From Plicaturopsis crispa FD-325 SS-3 (lineage: Eukaryota; Basidiomycota; Agaricomycetes; Amylocorticiales; Amylocorticiaceae), in contig KN832559.1 in assembly GCA_000827205.1 (NCBI GenBank), forward strand, positions 1,238,917 to 1,302,916: a stretch of 64,000 nucleotides of DNA, in the 5' to 3' direction. A model generated the notes under the pieces. It worked only from the letters and a program-made list of their open reading frames with translations. It searched no databases and had not been told where the DNA came from. Below, piece by piece: positions 34,450 through 44,894 of the stretch. How positions within the stretch are numbered: the first letter of the stretch is position 1; every line of letters starts with the position of its first letter. The translations under genes were made by a program, and so were the position numbers.

Positions 34450-36066
34450 ATGAGTTTCTTCGGAGACTCGATCAGTACAGCGGGCAGCAGGAAGCGCACG
34501 CTCTCCAGTCCCGATGATGCTGACTCTCGGAAACTGCGCCGAACCACGTCTGCGGTATCTAGCTCTCTCAGTATAAATTACTCGATCGGAGACCAGTCTT
34601 CGCATGCATCAACGTTGAACCTCCGAAATGTTCGTGTTTCCCCAATCTCCTTATCCACCAGGCTTACACATTGTTACAGATCTCGCGGCTGTCGAACTCG
34701 TCGTTCACCAGCACCAGCTTATCCCGGTCCAGATCCTGGACCAATAGATCCTCCCCCTCAGGATCCTTCGAGCCCGAATTTCTGCCACCCGACCGCCATA
34801 TACGGCACCGCTCTGCCAGCTCCGACTTGATAGAGCTGCACGACAGACTTGTAGCCGCAGCCGCGGAACCGCCACCCCCTCCGCCCCCTCCCCTCATATT
34901 CCCGCCGGAATCCTCCAAACACCGTTTGCGCTACTGCAACACGACCGTGGACTCCTGGCTCGGCGACGGCGTCAAGAGCACGGAGTCGTCGCCCGCGGCG
35001 TGGTCCGGCGACGGCGTGCTCATTTTCGGCCGCGGCAACAGGGTCCACTACAAGAACATGACGCTCCGCCAGGAGGTCGGGCAGCTCTGCAAGATCGGGG
35101 ACAACCTCGGCGAGTTGTCGCATGTCGCGTGCGGGCCGCAGCCGCGCGCGCACGTCGCTGCGGCCACGGACAAGGGCTACGTGCAGATCTGGGACGTCGC
35201 CGCGAAGAAGATGCTCTCCAGCTGGAAGGCCAGCGGCGGTGTGAGCTCGCTCCAGTGGAATGGCCCCGTTCTTACTATCGGGGGGCTGCGCGGCTCTCTA
35301 AAGAATCATGACACGCGCATGCAGGAGCCTGCTGAGCGCAAGAAGGGCACCCGCCTCAATAAGCAGAGGAATAAGCACCAGACGAGGGTCTCGTGTCTCT
35401 CGTGGCACGATAATGGTCACTTTCTTGCGAGCGGCGATGCTGATGGAATCGTGTATTGCTGGGACCAGCGCAAGCCTGGCGCGGCCTTGGACATTGGAGA
35501 GCCGGGCCCTGGCCAAAAATCAATCAAACATGCCGGCGTCATCAGGGTAAGCGATTGCATCTCTCTTCATGTCTTTAACATCGCTCATCGCGTACTTCCA
35601 GGGCCTCGCTTGGACGCCCGGAAGAGTGCTCGCTACGGGAGACGCCGCCGAAGATGGCACGGGCACCATCCGTCTCTGGGACGTTTCCCGGACCGACGAG
35701 AAATACAATTCCGCAAAATGCAAGATCGAGCTCAACGCGCAGGTCACATCCCTGCGCTGCTCTGTTGACTGCGCCGAGCTCCTGAGCACACACGGCCGGG
35801 CAGTTGTTCCCCCCGAGGACCCGAACCTCCCTTCTTCAAGTCGTGCGCGCCCTGGGGTTGCGAACTCGGTCATGGTGCACACTACGGGCACTCTGCGCCA
35901 TGTCAGGACCGATGTCATCGCGTCCCATCCGGTAGAAGGGAGCGTGATGAGGCCGGATGGCCGGAAGATGATGTTTGTAGTTCCCGAGGCGAAGCAGCTG
36001 CCGATGTGGGAGATTTGGGGTCTGCCTCCGCGTAGAGCGGTCTTCACTCCTCCTAGCATTCGGTAG
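34450..36066 (+). CDS. Cdc20/Cdh1 (Fizzy)-family WD40 protein, APC/C activator-like
   Basis: Three exons give 503 residues: 34450-34629, 34680-35546, 35602-36066. The N-terminal 150 residues are Ser/Pro-rich and disordered. WD40 repeats follow, including GYVQIWDVAAKKML, FLASGDADGIVYCWD and GTIRLWDVSRT. The family traits seen are the order of blades, a loop with KKGTRLNKQRNKHQTRVSCLSW-type sequence, and an Ile-Arg C-terminus (PPSIR), the tail by which these activators dock on the anaphase-promoting complex. The first blade is diverged (DSWLGDGVKS, GNRVHYKNM), so this may be a meiosis-specific or otherwise specialised member rather than the main Cdc20. A C-box was not recognised with confidence. 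The protein acts in the nucleus, if assigned correctly. Confidence 0.75.
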
Positions 36067-36507
36067 GCATCTCGGAGGGGAACATGATGGTGCGGGTAGG
36101 TAGGTATGACCCTGATACATAGGTAGGTACATGGCAGGAGCACATCTTTATTTTTATTCATTGTGTAGTACTCGTCCTTGGGCATGAATACTAGGTGTAC
36201 TAGAATTTATGAACGGCTAGTTGAGGAGTACCCGCCGGGCAAGGATGGCGGCGAAGAAAGAGTCAGCCACCGCCACCCTACGATTTGCGAATATTTGTTC
36301 AGTTTCCCCACGCGGGCGATATCAGACCGTTGTTTTCGTTTTCCTCGTTGCGACCGCATTGTCAAGAAGAGACCTCAGTTTTCACGCCTGCAACGCCTGT
36401 ACCGGTACCACGTCGTCGTCGACCTTAAATCAACTCGTCCGCTCTTTACAGCAGCCCCCGTTTTCACACAAACACCCCCACCGCTCGTTCAGTACTGCAC
36501 GATCGCA
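36067..36507. other. Promoter region of the GPI-anchored protein gene
   Basis: About 440 bp between same-strand genes. A TTAAAT element near 36423 and a pyrimidine-rich leader (36440-36500) precede the start at 36508. No gene seen. Confidence 0.45.
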
Positions 36508-37543
36508 ATGAAATCATTCGCAGTCCTTGCCGTATTCACCTCGGTCGCTATGGCCCAGTCGTCCGTGAGTCTCGTTGTCCTCAGATCGTCCGTGTTGAAT
36601 GCCAGCTAACGATGTGTTACAGTCGTCGGCGACGGCAACAGCGACAGCGAGCCCGCTCATTCCTAGCGGTATCTCGTCGGGCTGCACGACGTTCCTGAAG
36701 TCGCTCAACTCTGACACTTCGCTCTCCGGCTGCACTGCACCCCTCATCGCCGCGACCTCCAGCTACTCCCCCGGCAACGCGACCACCAACGCGACCGCCG
36801 CCGCCATCAAGTCCTCCTTGGGCGGCCTCTGCAGCGCGACCTCTTCCTGCGACCAGAGCACCCTCCGCACCAAGCTCGCGAACTTCTACTCTGCATGCTC
36901 TGCAGAGCTCACGAGCAGCCCCAACCAGGACGTGCTCGCGATGTACGATGTCATCTACGCGATCACGCCGCTCTCGCAGGCGGTCTGCGCCAAGGACGAC
37001 AGCGGCAACTACTGCGCGACCCAAATCGCCAGCACCACCTCCTCGTCCGCGGCCTCCGGGCCCAGCGGCGTCAGCAACGACCTCGCCGTCGGCGGCTCTA
37101 CCGGGCCCGACCTCTCCGCCGTGCAGAAGTACCTCGTCGTCTCCCCCGGCTCGTCCAAGAAGCGCGCGTCCACAGCCGCGCAGGCGCTGATGCCGAACAC
37201 CACGACCTTCGCCGCGTCGAACCTGCTGTTCATGTTCCTGCAGCCCTCGCTCGACTCCGCCGCGCTGTGCACGTCGTGCACGCGCAGCATCCTCACGTCG
37301 TACATCAACTGGGAGAGCTCTGCGCCGTACGCGCCGGGCCTGAGCAACTCGCCGATGCTCAAGGGGCAGAGCGACTTGTACAAGGGCATCCAGTCGACGT
37401 GCGGGACGAACTTCCTTAGCGGCGCCGTCCAGGCTGCGGGAGGTCTCGGCACGGGCGACAGCAGCAGCGGCGCCGCGCCCACTGCGAAGGTCGCGTCGGC
37501 CGCGCTCGGTGTGGTCGCGCTTGGGTTCGTTGCGCTTCTCTAG
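36508..37543 (+). CDS. Secreted Ser/Thr- and Cys-rich protein with GPI signal (DUF7729-like)
   Basis: Two exons give 325 residues: 36508-36564 and 36623-37543. Signal peptide MKSFAVLAVFTSVAMAQ, then a mature domain with paired cysteines (SSGCTTFLKSL, LSGCTAPLIAA, GLCSATSSCDQ, SACSAEL, CAKDDSGNYC, LCTSCTRSIL, STCGTNFL). The C-terminus is Gly/Ser-rich, ending in a hydrophobic GPI-type tail (VASAALGVVALGFVALL). Fungal proteins of this layout are annotated as DUF7729 and are wall-associated; the biochemical role is unknown. The codon third positions are very C/G-rich, which suggests high expression. It converges on the downstream kinase gene. Confidence 0.8.
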
Positions 37544-38112
37544 GCATTTTAGATCTCGGTTTTCTTTTTAGCTGGCGCTGAGGGTGGTTTGGTATATGTT
37601 GTCGATATGCGGATGGGATGTGATATAAGGCTTTGCAACACTTGCTTATCAACAACTACTACTCATCGCTATCCTTCCTCTCGTCCTTGTTTATTCGTTT
37701 CTAGGTACCGGTCTCAAATCTTATACTTTGTCATTGGGTGCCCTCGCGTTGTGTTCTCGTCTAGGTGTTTTTAATCGCTGTTGCTTGCTGATATTACGAG
37801 GCTGCTATGCTATATACCCCACCAGGGACTCTGGGAGTCAAAATACCTTTGTGTGCTTAAGCTTGAATCGGTATATGAGCCTTGGGGAGTACGAATCATG
37901 AACGATGAGTGAGGAACTGGGGATTTATAAAGCAGATACAGTAATTTTATCTAAGTGGTGGTGTACATGGTGATTTACAGTGTGCAATGTGTCGATGATA
38001 ATACAGTGAGGAGAAAGATGCAAAGGAACTTAATGAAAGTGCCACAATAAACCAAGAAAGAAAGCTGCCCATCGGCGCCTGGCCTGCAGTCACCGTCATC
38101 GCACAAGCCATG
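37544..38112. other. Convergent 3' flanks
   Basis: About 570 bp of T/A-richer sequence between two converging genes, expected to hold both 3' ends and polyadenylation signals. No other feature seen. Confidence 0.5.
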
Positions 38113-39818
38113 TCACCGCACCCGCGCCAGCAGACAATCACGCGCATGCAAGCCCCCACCCCCGCACGCCGCATAGTACGGTATGTCTCTTGAACGTCGT
38201 TTCGGAGACGCGATGTCGATCGGTGCGACGGATACTGGGTACAGTGGTTTTGCATCCCGCGCTGCAGCGTATCTGTGCGCGAAGTAGTCCTCCGCGGCGC
38301 AGTGCCCGGCGTCCATGGCCTCTGGCATGTAGAGGTCGTGCGGCGGGGGCGGATAAGATTCGTCCTCAGGCGTATAGAGCTCATCTTCCGGCGTATACAC
38401 CTCGCGCGGCCGCTCGTCTTCGCACCACGAGTCCGAGTCCGAATATGAGCTAGAGCCGAGCGACGAGGCGTCCCAGGGCGACGGCAACGCCGTCCACCCG
38501 TCCTCCTCGCGCGACGGCCCCGCAACGACCCCGAGCTCGGAGTCCGCGCTCCAGCACGACCGCATATCCTCCCCTCTCCCCTCCCCTTTCCCATGCCCGT
38601 GCCCCTTCCCATTCCCATTCCCACACCCATTCTTATGCGCAGCCACCAGCGCAGGCGTCTCCCACGGACAATACGCCAGCCCCTGCTCAAAGCGCGCATC
38701 CGCACAATACAGCTCCTCCGCGTCCAGGCGCAGCAGGGCGGCGCGGACGTCTGCGAGGGACGGGCGGGCGCGCCAGTCGGGGGCGAGCATGTGGATGAGG
38801 ATGGTGTTTAGGGCGGGGGAGATGGGGAGGATGGAGGGGAGGAAGTCTGCGTCGAGGGAGGAGGAGGCGTCGAGGGAGGAGGAGGAGGAGGAGGGGGAGG
38901 AGGAGGAGGAGGCGAGATAGTCGGCAAATGACGGGTCGTCAAGGGAAGCGGAGGCCCAGGGCGCGCGCCCGGTGAGAGTGTTGATCATCAGGATGGCGAG
39001 GGACCAGATGTCGTTCGCGCGCGTGGAGTAGTACCCGCTCGGCGGCTCGGGGGTGGCGGAGAAGGTGGGGCTAAGGCATTCTGCGGTAGGAGGGGTGTCG
39101 TTAGTGGTGTGTTGGGCGGTGGTGGGGAAGGAGGGGGGCAGGGAAGTACCTGGACTCATATGGCAAATACTGCCCGTGCGGAACTGCCTACTATACGCAT
39201 CCGTCGTCGCTAGCCCAAAATCCGTCAGCGCCACGCGCCGTCCTTCATCTACACACACACCCACCCACACCATCCATCAGCCCCTTCCCTTACCCTCCAC
39301 ACCCACAAAGAAGGAGACTCACCGAAACACAGAACATTCTCCGGCTTGAGGTCGCGGTGGTATATGCCCATCTTGTGGCAATGCATCACCGCGTCGACGA
39401 GCTGCACGAACGCGCGCCTGACGAGCGGCGCGTCGCCGACGAAGCGCCCGCGCCGGACCTGTGCGAAGAGGTCGCCCTCCGGTGCGAGCTCGGCGGCGAG
39501 GAAGGTGGGCCCGTGTGCTATGAACGCGACGATGCCTGGGTGTGCGTTCGAGCATGCGCGTTGGTGCAGCGCGATCTCCTGCGCGAGGGAGGACGACTCC
39601 TGCGCGAGGCCTGACGTCTCGGGGGTATCGCGGACGATATACTTAAGCGCACAGTACTTCGCCGTGCGGTGCGTGCGGTGGTGGGTGGTGGTGGTGGAAG
39701 GAAGGAAGCTGGGATGTGTGTCGCGCGCGCGGTAGACGACGGCGTAGCCACCTGTGCCGATGGTGTCGAGCAGCTCGAAGCGGCCGGCGACGAGCGTGCC
39801 GAGCGGGGGCGCGGGCAT
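38113..39818 (-). CDS. Ser/Thr protein kinase, Ran1/Ksp1-like
   Basis: Three exons give 520 residues: 39818-39323, 39247-39149, 39080-38113. Kinase landmarks are all present: Gly-rich loop GTGGYAVVYRARD, the ATP lysine in CALKYIV, catalytic loop YHRDLKPENVL, DFGLAT, and the activation-segment end GSICHMSPECLSP in place of APE, then NDIWSLAILMINTLTGRAPW. An SPE-type segment and this spacing recall the fungal Ran1/Pat1 and Ksp1 kinases, which regulate meiosis entry and nutrient response. The C-terminal 200 residues are low-complexity (Ser, Gly/Asn/Lys and acidic/Pro patches). The ATG at 39818 is the first in frame with a Met-Pro-Ala-Pro start. The 5' leader carries a 17-bp tandem repeat. Confidence 0.87.
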
Positions 39819-39843
39819 GGTGTGCAAGGTGCAGTAGGTTGCA

Positions 39844-39920
39844 AGGTTAGCTCGGGCTGGAGGTTAGCTCGGGCTGGAGGTTAGCACAGGCTGGAGGTTA
39901 GCACAGGCTTGAGGTTAGCT
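39844..39920. repeat. 17-bp tandem repeat, about 4.5 copies, in the kinase 5' leader
   Basis: Units of AGGTTAGCTCGGGCTGG or AGGTTAGCACAGGCTGG run head to tail from 39844, with the last unit incomplete. They start 26 bp upstream of the kinase start codon, so are probably transcribed. Confidence 0.95.
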
Positions 39921-41274
39921 AAGGGAGGTGAATGGGTCGGGTGAATTGGGAGGTCGGATGGGTCGGATTCGGGGATTTGGGAGGGGGAGGGTGCAGCTGC
40001 GCAGGTACTTATTTAAGTGAATGGGGTGCATCATACGATCTGGCCAGAACGTTGGCAAAGATTCAGGAGGGATGGGCTGTGCGCCGTTGGAACGGGGCCC
40101 GCCTAGGGTCTCGAGGGTGCGATTCACTGGGGGACGAGGCGTCAGAATCATTTCGTACTCACTCGGGTTTTGGGAATCAATTGCGCCACGTACGATGTGG
40201 CCAAGGCACGCCGCAGCGAGAGGACCTAGAATCTAGGCCTGCGGTGTTACTGTATCAGGGGGGAGATTTAAGATAATCGGACTGCGACTGCGTGTTATCG
40301 GACTCCGAGTAGCGTCATGATTCGGATCGCAGTATGGGACTTTGTGAGCTGGGCTAGACCGCTGCGGAGAGTGAGAAAGTGAAAGTGAGAGATGAGCACG
40401 ACGCAGCAGCAGCAGCAACGATCAACTTGAAGTCTTCGCGTCGACCAGGAAATGCGTGATGGACATACATGGACTGGGCTGGACGCGCCGTCACCACAAT
40501 TCAGATGATCGCCCGAGGCATAATGAAATTGCTCGCCGACGGTCAGATAAATAAATTAACGGCTCATAGCCTCGTATGTCCGGCGGAAATTATAATTGCA
40601 AACGGTCGGTCACGTACCCTTTCAATTTGCGTACCCCTGCGTACCCCTGCGTACCCTCGCAGCCAAGAAAGCGTCTCGTGTCTCTCGCCAAGCTACAAAG
40701 TGTCTCTCGCCAAGCTACAAAGTGTCGCTCGCCAAGCTACAAAGCATCTCCTCCCGACGGCAGCGCCCCTAGATGCGCAAGATTCATTCACCTGAGATTC
40801 AGATGTAGTTCACGCCAAGCTTCAAAGAGTTTCGAACGTTCGTCCTCCGTCCTCCGACCGCAGCGGTGAGCCGCCGATGATCATGAAGCCCTCGGCGGAG
40901 ATGTGGTCGTGATCATAATTGAGTGAAGGGCGAGTGCACTTGGATCGAGGTCATAGTATTGCATACTTGTCCAAGCGCCCCAATACAGGACGTCGACGAG
41001 CCTTTTATTTAAATTATAACTAGACAGGATGACACGGACGCGATAGCTTAGACATACAAGAGAACGAACGGACAACAAAGGACATTAATCAACAGCGAAG
41101 AAGGAAAGAAAGAAACGAGAGATCATAGTCATAGTCATAGTACGCCAGTACGCCACACCCAAAGGCAGAACGAAAGGAACACAGACCACGGAATTCAAAA
41201 GGGGTCCACTGCGAAGCGAGGCGATGCAAGAAAAAGGATCCACGTCCACCACTATATCACACCCACCCGCGCTT
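39921..41274. other. Intergenic, kinase promoter to Cbf1-like 3' flank
   Basis: About 1.35 kb with no gene. It contains two tandem repeats listed separately (40630-40744). The right part is the 3' flank of the minus-strand bHLH gene. Confidence 0.5.
40630..40744. repeat. Two adjacent short tandem repeats (10-bp x3 and 22-bp x3)
   Basis: GCGTACCCCT occurs about three times at 40630-40659. A 22-bp unit containing CTCGCCAAGCTACAAAG then occurs three times at 40679-40744, with a single difference in the last copy. Confidence 0.95.
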
Positions 41275-42677
41275 TCAATCCACCCTCGAGCGCTTACTCT
41301 CCCGCTCCCCATCCCCGTCCTCGCTGCGCCTTTTCCCCCCACCCCCGCCCGATACGCCGCGCAGCACCTCGAGCTCGCTCTCCGCACGGTCCCACCCGCG
41401 GCGCACGTCACTTAGCTCCGCCCTCAGATCGTCAATTTGAGCCCTCGCCTCGCCCATCTGCGCCCTCGCCTCCCCCAACTCCGCGCGCGCATCTTCGATC
41501 TGCGCCCTCGCCTCCCCCAACTCCGCGCGCGCCTCCCCAAGCTGCGCCCTCGTCTCCCCCAGCTGCGCCTGCAAATCCCCCATCGCCTGATCCATCAACA
41601 ACTTCTCCAGTGTCCACTTCTCAATATTCCTCGCCTCGTTCTCCTTCAGGTGGTGAATATACTGCACCGCGCGCGACAATATCGCGCCTTTGGCCTTCTC
41701 GCCCGACCCGTTCGGCACGATCCGCCCGAGCTCGTTGATCCCCTCGTTGATGTTCCCGCGCCGCCGGCGCTCGACTTCTTTCTGCTCGCGCCCGCCCACG
41801 TTAGTATTACATTCATGAAAAGGAGGAGGAGAAGGAGAGGGGGGAGGGGGACGCACATGATTATCCTTCCGCTGGCGACTCCACTCCTCGCTGCCCATAG
41901 TAGCGCCGCGGGACCCGCGCGAGCGCGTCACCGCAGGCGGCGAGGCCTGCGCGCTCCCGCTGTGGTTCCCCTCGTCCTCGCTCGCGCCCTCCTCCACCTC
42001 CTGGCGCTGGTCCTGCGCGTGTGTCGCCTGGTTCTGCGCATGTATCGCCTGGTTTTGCGCGGCCGACAGTTGATTCGCGGCGGCGGAGAGCTGGCCGAGC
42101 CCGAGGTTGGGCGGGCCGCGCGGGTGCGTGGAGGGCCCGGGGTCCTGCGCCTGCGCCGCGAGCGCGCTGAGTAAAGCGGCGTTCGAGGGCTGGGAGCTGA
42201 AGCCGGAGGACTGGGCGAGGTTGGAGAGCGTCTGCGCGGCGTCTTCTTTGTTGTTCAGGCCTTGTTCGGCGAGCTGTGGGTGCGAATGTGGGGGTTAGTT
42301 AGCGGGAGGATGGGGCACGGGGAGGGGAGAGGGGGAACGTGATCTGGATCGTGATCGCTGGGCGTGATTGTCACGTGGAGCATCGGCGGGGGTGTCGCAT
42401 TCGTGCACACACAGCGAGATGACGGCGAATATGACGAAGACGAAGGGAGGGGGCGATGTGGAAAAGAGAAAGAAAAAAAGGAGTAGGGAGGGGTACGGAC
42501 CTTGTTGAAGACGCCGGGGAGGTGTCTGAGGAGACTCATAATCTGCTCAGAGTCCAGTGCGCCGACGTTCCCGATACGGTGCTGCCCGTCGCCGCTAGTA
42601 TTTGCGTTCGCTGTGCTGCTGCTGCCCGCCGAGGCGCTGGTGAAGGCGGGATCGTGGTTGCTCTGGCTGTTCGACAT
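41275..42677 (-). CDS. CBF1: bHLH transcription factor of the Cbf1 type
   Basis: Three exons give 366 residues: 42677-42501, 42273-41857, 41781-41275. The N-terminal half is Ser/Gln/Ala-rich. The basic helix-loop-helix starts RKDNHKEVERRRRGNINEG and continues with GSGEKAKGAILSRAVQYI, almost exactly the signature of yeast Cbf1 and its relatives, which bind CACGTG at centromeres and at sulfur-metabolism promoters. The helix runs into a coiled coil made of near-perfect seven-residue repeats (LGEARAQ, LGEARAE, IEDARAE and so on, about residues 275-330), which should set dimer choice. The gene is divergent from the complex III subunit gene with about 630 bp between starts. The symbol follows the yeast homologue. 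Confidence 0.88.
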
Positions 42678-43310
42678 GAGTACAAGAACACTGCGAATTT
42701 GCTGTGTGGGACGTTTTGTTTTTATTATACCGTTTTCTTCGGTAGAAAGGGCTGTAAAAGTCGGTGCTCGGTGTTGGGAACGACGAGGAGGGGTGTGTAT
42801 TGAGTAGGAGCTCGCTGTTTGAGACGATGAGCTCGAGGGTGTCGGGGTGGGGGATCACGAGAGTCGTCACGGGCAATCACGAGAAACACAACGTGACAAG
42901 CAAGTGACAGCCGCGATTCCCACGCACAGACCACTTTGGTCACGTTCTCAGTCACGGCGGGTACGCGACATCCATACGACAAGGCTATAATAACGGACGA
43001 GGAGAAACGGAGACTTGCACGAAAAAATCGTGCGTAATGAGCACTGACAACAGCCCTTCCACTCCAGTCTTTTCATGAATTCAGAGTCAAAAGACAGGAT
43101 GGAAAGCTTAAGAAAAGACATGGCGGTATGTTGCAACTTCAATGCAACTGCTGAGACAGGGGCGTGTCCCGAAGCAGGGCTATAGTCGGGGTAAATCGGA
43201 CCAAACAGATTGGCTGGCGCCGGGATGCAATTTCACCAGCCAGCTCCGTCGTCGTCGTCTGCAAAAATACCATCCACCATCCACGTTCTCCCTTTCCTCC
43301 TCCTCTCTCA
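42678..43310. promoter_or_regulatory. Shared divergent promoter region of the Cbf1-like and complex III genes
   Basis: About 630 bp between two start codons pointing away from each other. A CACGTG-like word was not seen. The sequence contains several CACGA/TCGTG words near 42860-42950. No gene lies inside. Confidence 0.45.
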
Positions 43311-44853
43311 ATGCTCGCAGCAACATCGCGCCGCGCCGCACGCCGCACATTCGCCACCGTCGCCGTCGACGGCGTCAAGGCCGCAGCGTTCGACAACGGC
43401 CAGCCGACCGCCGCCGTCACCTTCCTCGTCAAGGGCGGCAGCAGGTTCGAGTCCAAGCCCGGCGTCGCGCATGCCCTCAAGAATTTTGCTTTCAAGGTGC
43501 GTTTGCTCTCTGGATTCAAAACTCAACAGATGTGCGGCGCTCATGAGGGGGTTAGAGCACGGCGAAACGTTCGGCGCTGGGGACTGTAAGGGAGAGCGAG
43601 CTTTATGGCGGTGTGCTCTCCGCGAGTCTGTCGCGCGAACACCTTGCGCTGACCGCTGAGTTTTTGCGTGGAGACGAGTGAGTGCACCATTTTCTTCCCT
43701 CCCTTCCCTCCCTCATCCCCCTCGTCATCCCTTCCTTCCTACCCGTCCACCCACCTAAAAAACCACCCATCACTCACCCCGCCCCACAGACCCTTCTTCA
43801 TCGACCTCCTCTCCTCCTTCGCCACCTCCGCGAAATTCACGCGCCACGAGCTCGAGGAGTACGTCCACCCCGTCGTCGAAGCCGAGTCCCTCGCCGCCTC
43901 TGCGGACCCCGGTACACACGCCATCGAGCTCGCACACGCGCTCGCCTTCCGCACCGGCCTCGGCGCGTCCCTCTTCGCCCCCGCCCACAACACAGTCACT
44001 GCCCCCGACGTCGCGGCGTTCGCAGCATCAGCGTTCGCGGCGGACAACATCGCCGTCCTCGGCACCGGCATCGCGCCGGAGCTCCTCGCCAAGCTCCTCT
44101 CCACCACGTCCTTCAAGTCTTCGTCATCTACCGCTTCAAGTGCAGCGAAGTCGGTGTACTACGGCGGGGAGACGCGCGTGAGCGCCCACGGCGGCTTGCC
44201 GACGGTGTTCATCGGGTTCGGCGTCCCCGGCGCGCCCTCCCCCGCCCTCGCCGCCCTCGCCCACTACCTCGCCCCCCCACCTTCCATCAAGTGGTCCGCG
44301 GGGCTCTCGCCCATCGCGGGGGTGCCGGCGGGGACGAGCGTGCGCACGGTGGCGCTGCCGTACTCGGACGCGACGCTGTTCGGGCTGCTGGTGCAGGGCG
44401 CGGACGTGCGCGCGGCGGGGCGCGCGGCGGTGGGTGCGCTGAAGGAGGTGGCGCAGAAGGGCCTTGGGGAGGAGGCGCTGAGGGGGGCGGTGGCGAGGGC
44501 GAAGTTTGGCGCGGCGAGCGCGTTGGAGACGAGGGATGGGTTGGTGCATTTGTTGGGCTCCAAGGTGGGTTGATTTTTTTGCTGTGGTGGTGTGCGGGGA
44601 TGGTGAGGCTGATGGGGGGTGTTCGATTAGATCCTTGCCGGCGCGGAACCGTCGCTCGACGGGTCCTTCTCCAGCCTCGACTCGCTCGACGCCGCTGCGT
44701 TCACCAAGGTACGCTCACTCTTCGTCTTGCCATTTTCACTAATGCTAACCTATACACTCGCAGGCTGTATCTACACTCGCGGCAGCAAAACCGACGTACG
44801 TCGCGGTGGGCGACATCCAGACGTTACCTTACGCAGACGAGCTCGGGCTCTAA
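43311..44853 (+). CDS. QCR2: Cytochrome bc1 complex core protein 2 (mitochondrial complex III)
   Basis: Five exons give 416 residues: 43311-43496, 43556-43677, 43790-44564, 44631-44708, 44764-44853. The first 16 or so residues (MLAATSRRAARRTFATV) are an Arg-rich mitochondrial presequence. The M16-peptidase-like fold follows: TFLVKGGSRFESKPGVAHAL, GGVLSASLSREHLALTAEF, FTRHELEEYVHP, FIGFGVPG, and the end SLDAAAFTKAVSTLAAAKPTYVAVGD. No HxxEH zinc site is present, as expected for this non-catalytic core subunit. The length fits the family (about 370-450). It acts in the inner membrane respiratory chain. The stop codon lies inside an 18-bp tandem repeat. Confidence 0.92.
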
Positions 44854-44894
44854 ACGCTGCTCGGGCTTTAAACGCTGCTCGGGCTTTGAACGCT
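44841..44894. repeat. 18-bp tandem repeat x3 spanning the QCR2 stop codon
   Basis: The unit GCTCGGGCTTTAAACGCT and variants occupy 44841-44858, 44859-44876 and 44877-44894. The first copy contains the stop codon of the complex III gene. Because 18 is a multiple of three, the second copy repeats an in-frame TAA, while the third has TTG-AAC at that place. Confidence 0.95.

Noticed and set aside
36895-37419. Long Arg-rich frames opposite or overlapping the GPI-anchored protein gene
   Set aside because: Shadows of a very GC-rich coding sequence; the signal peptide and cysteine pattern fix the true frame.
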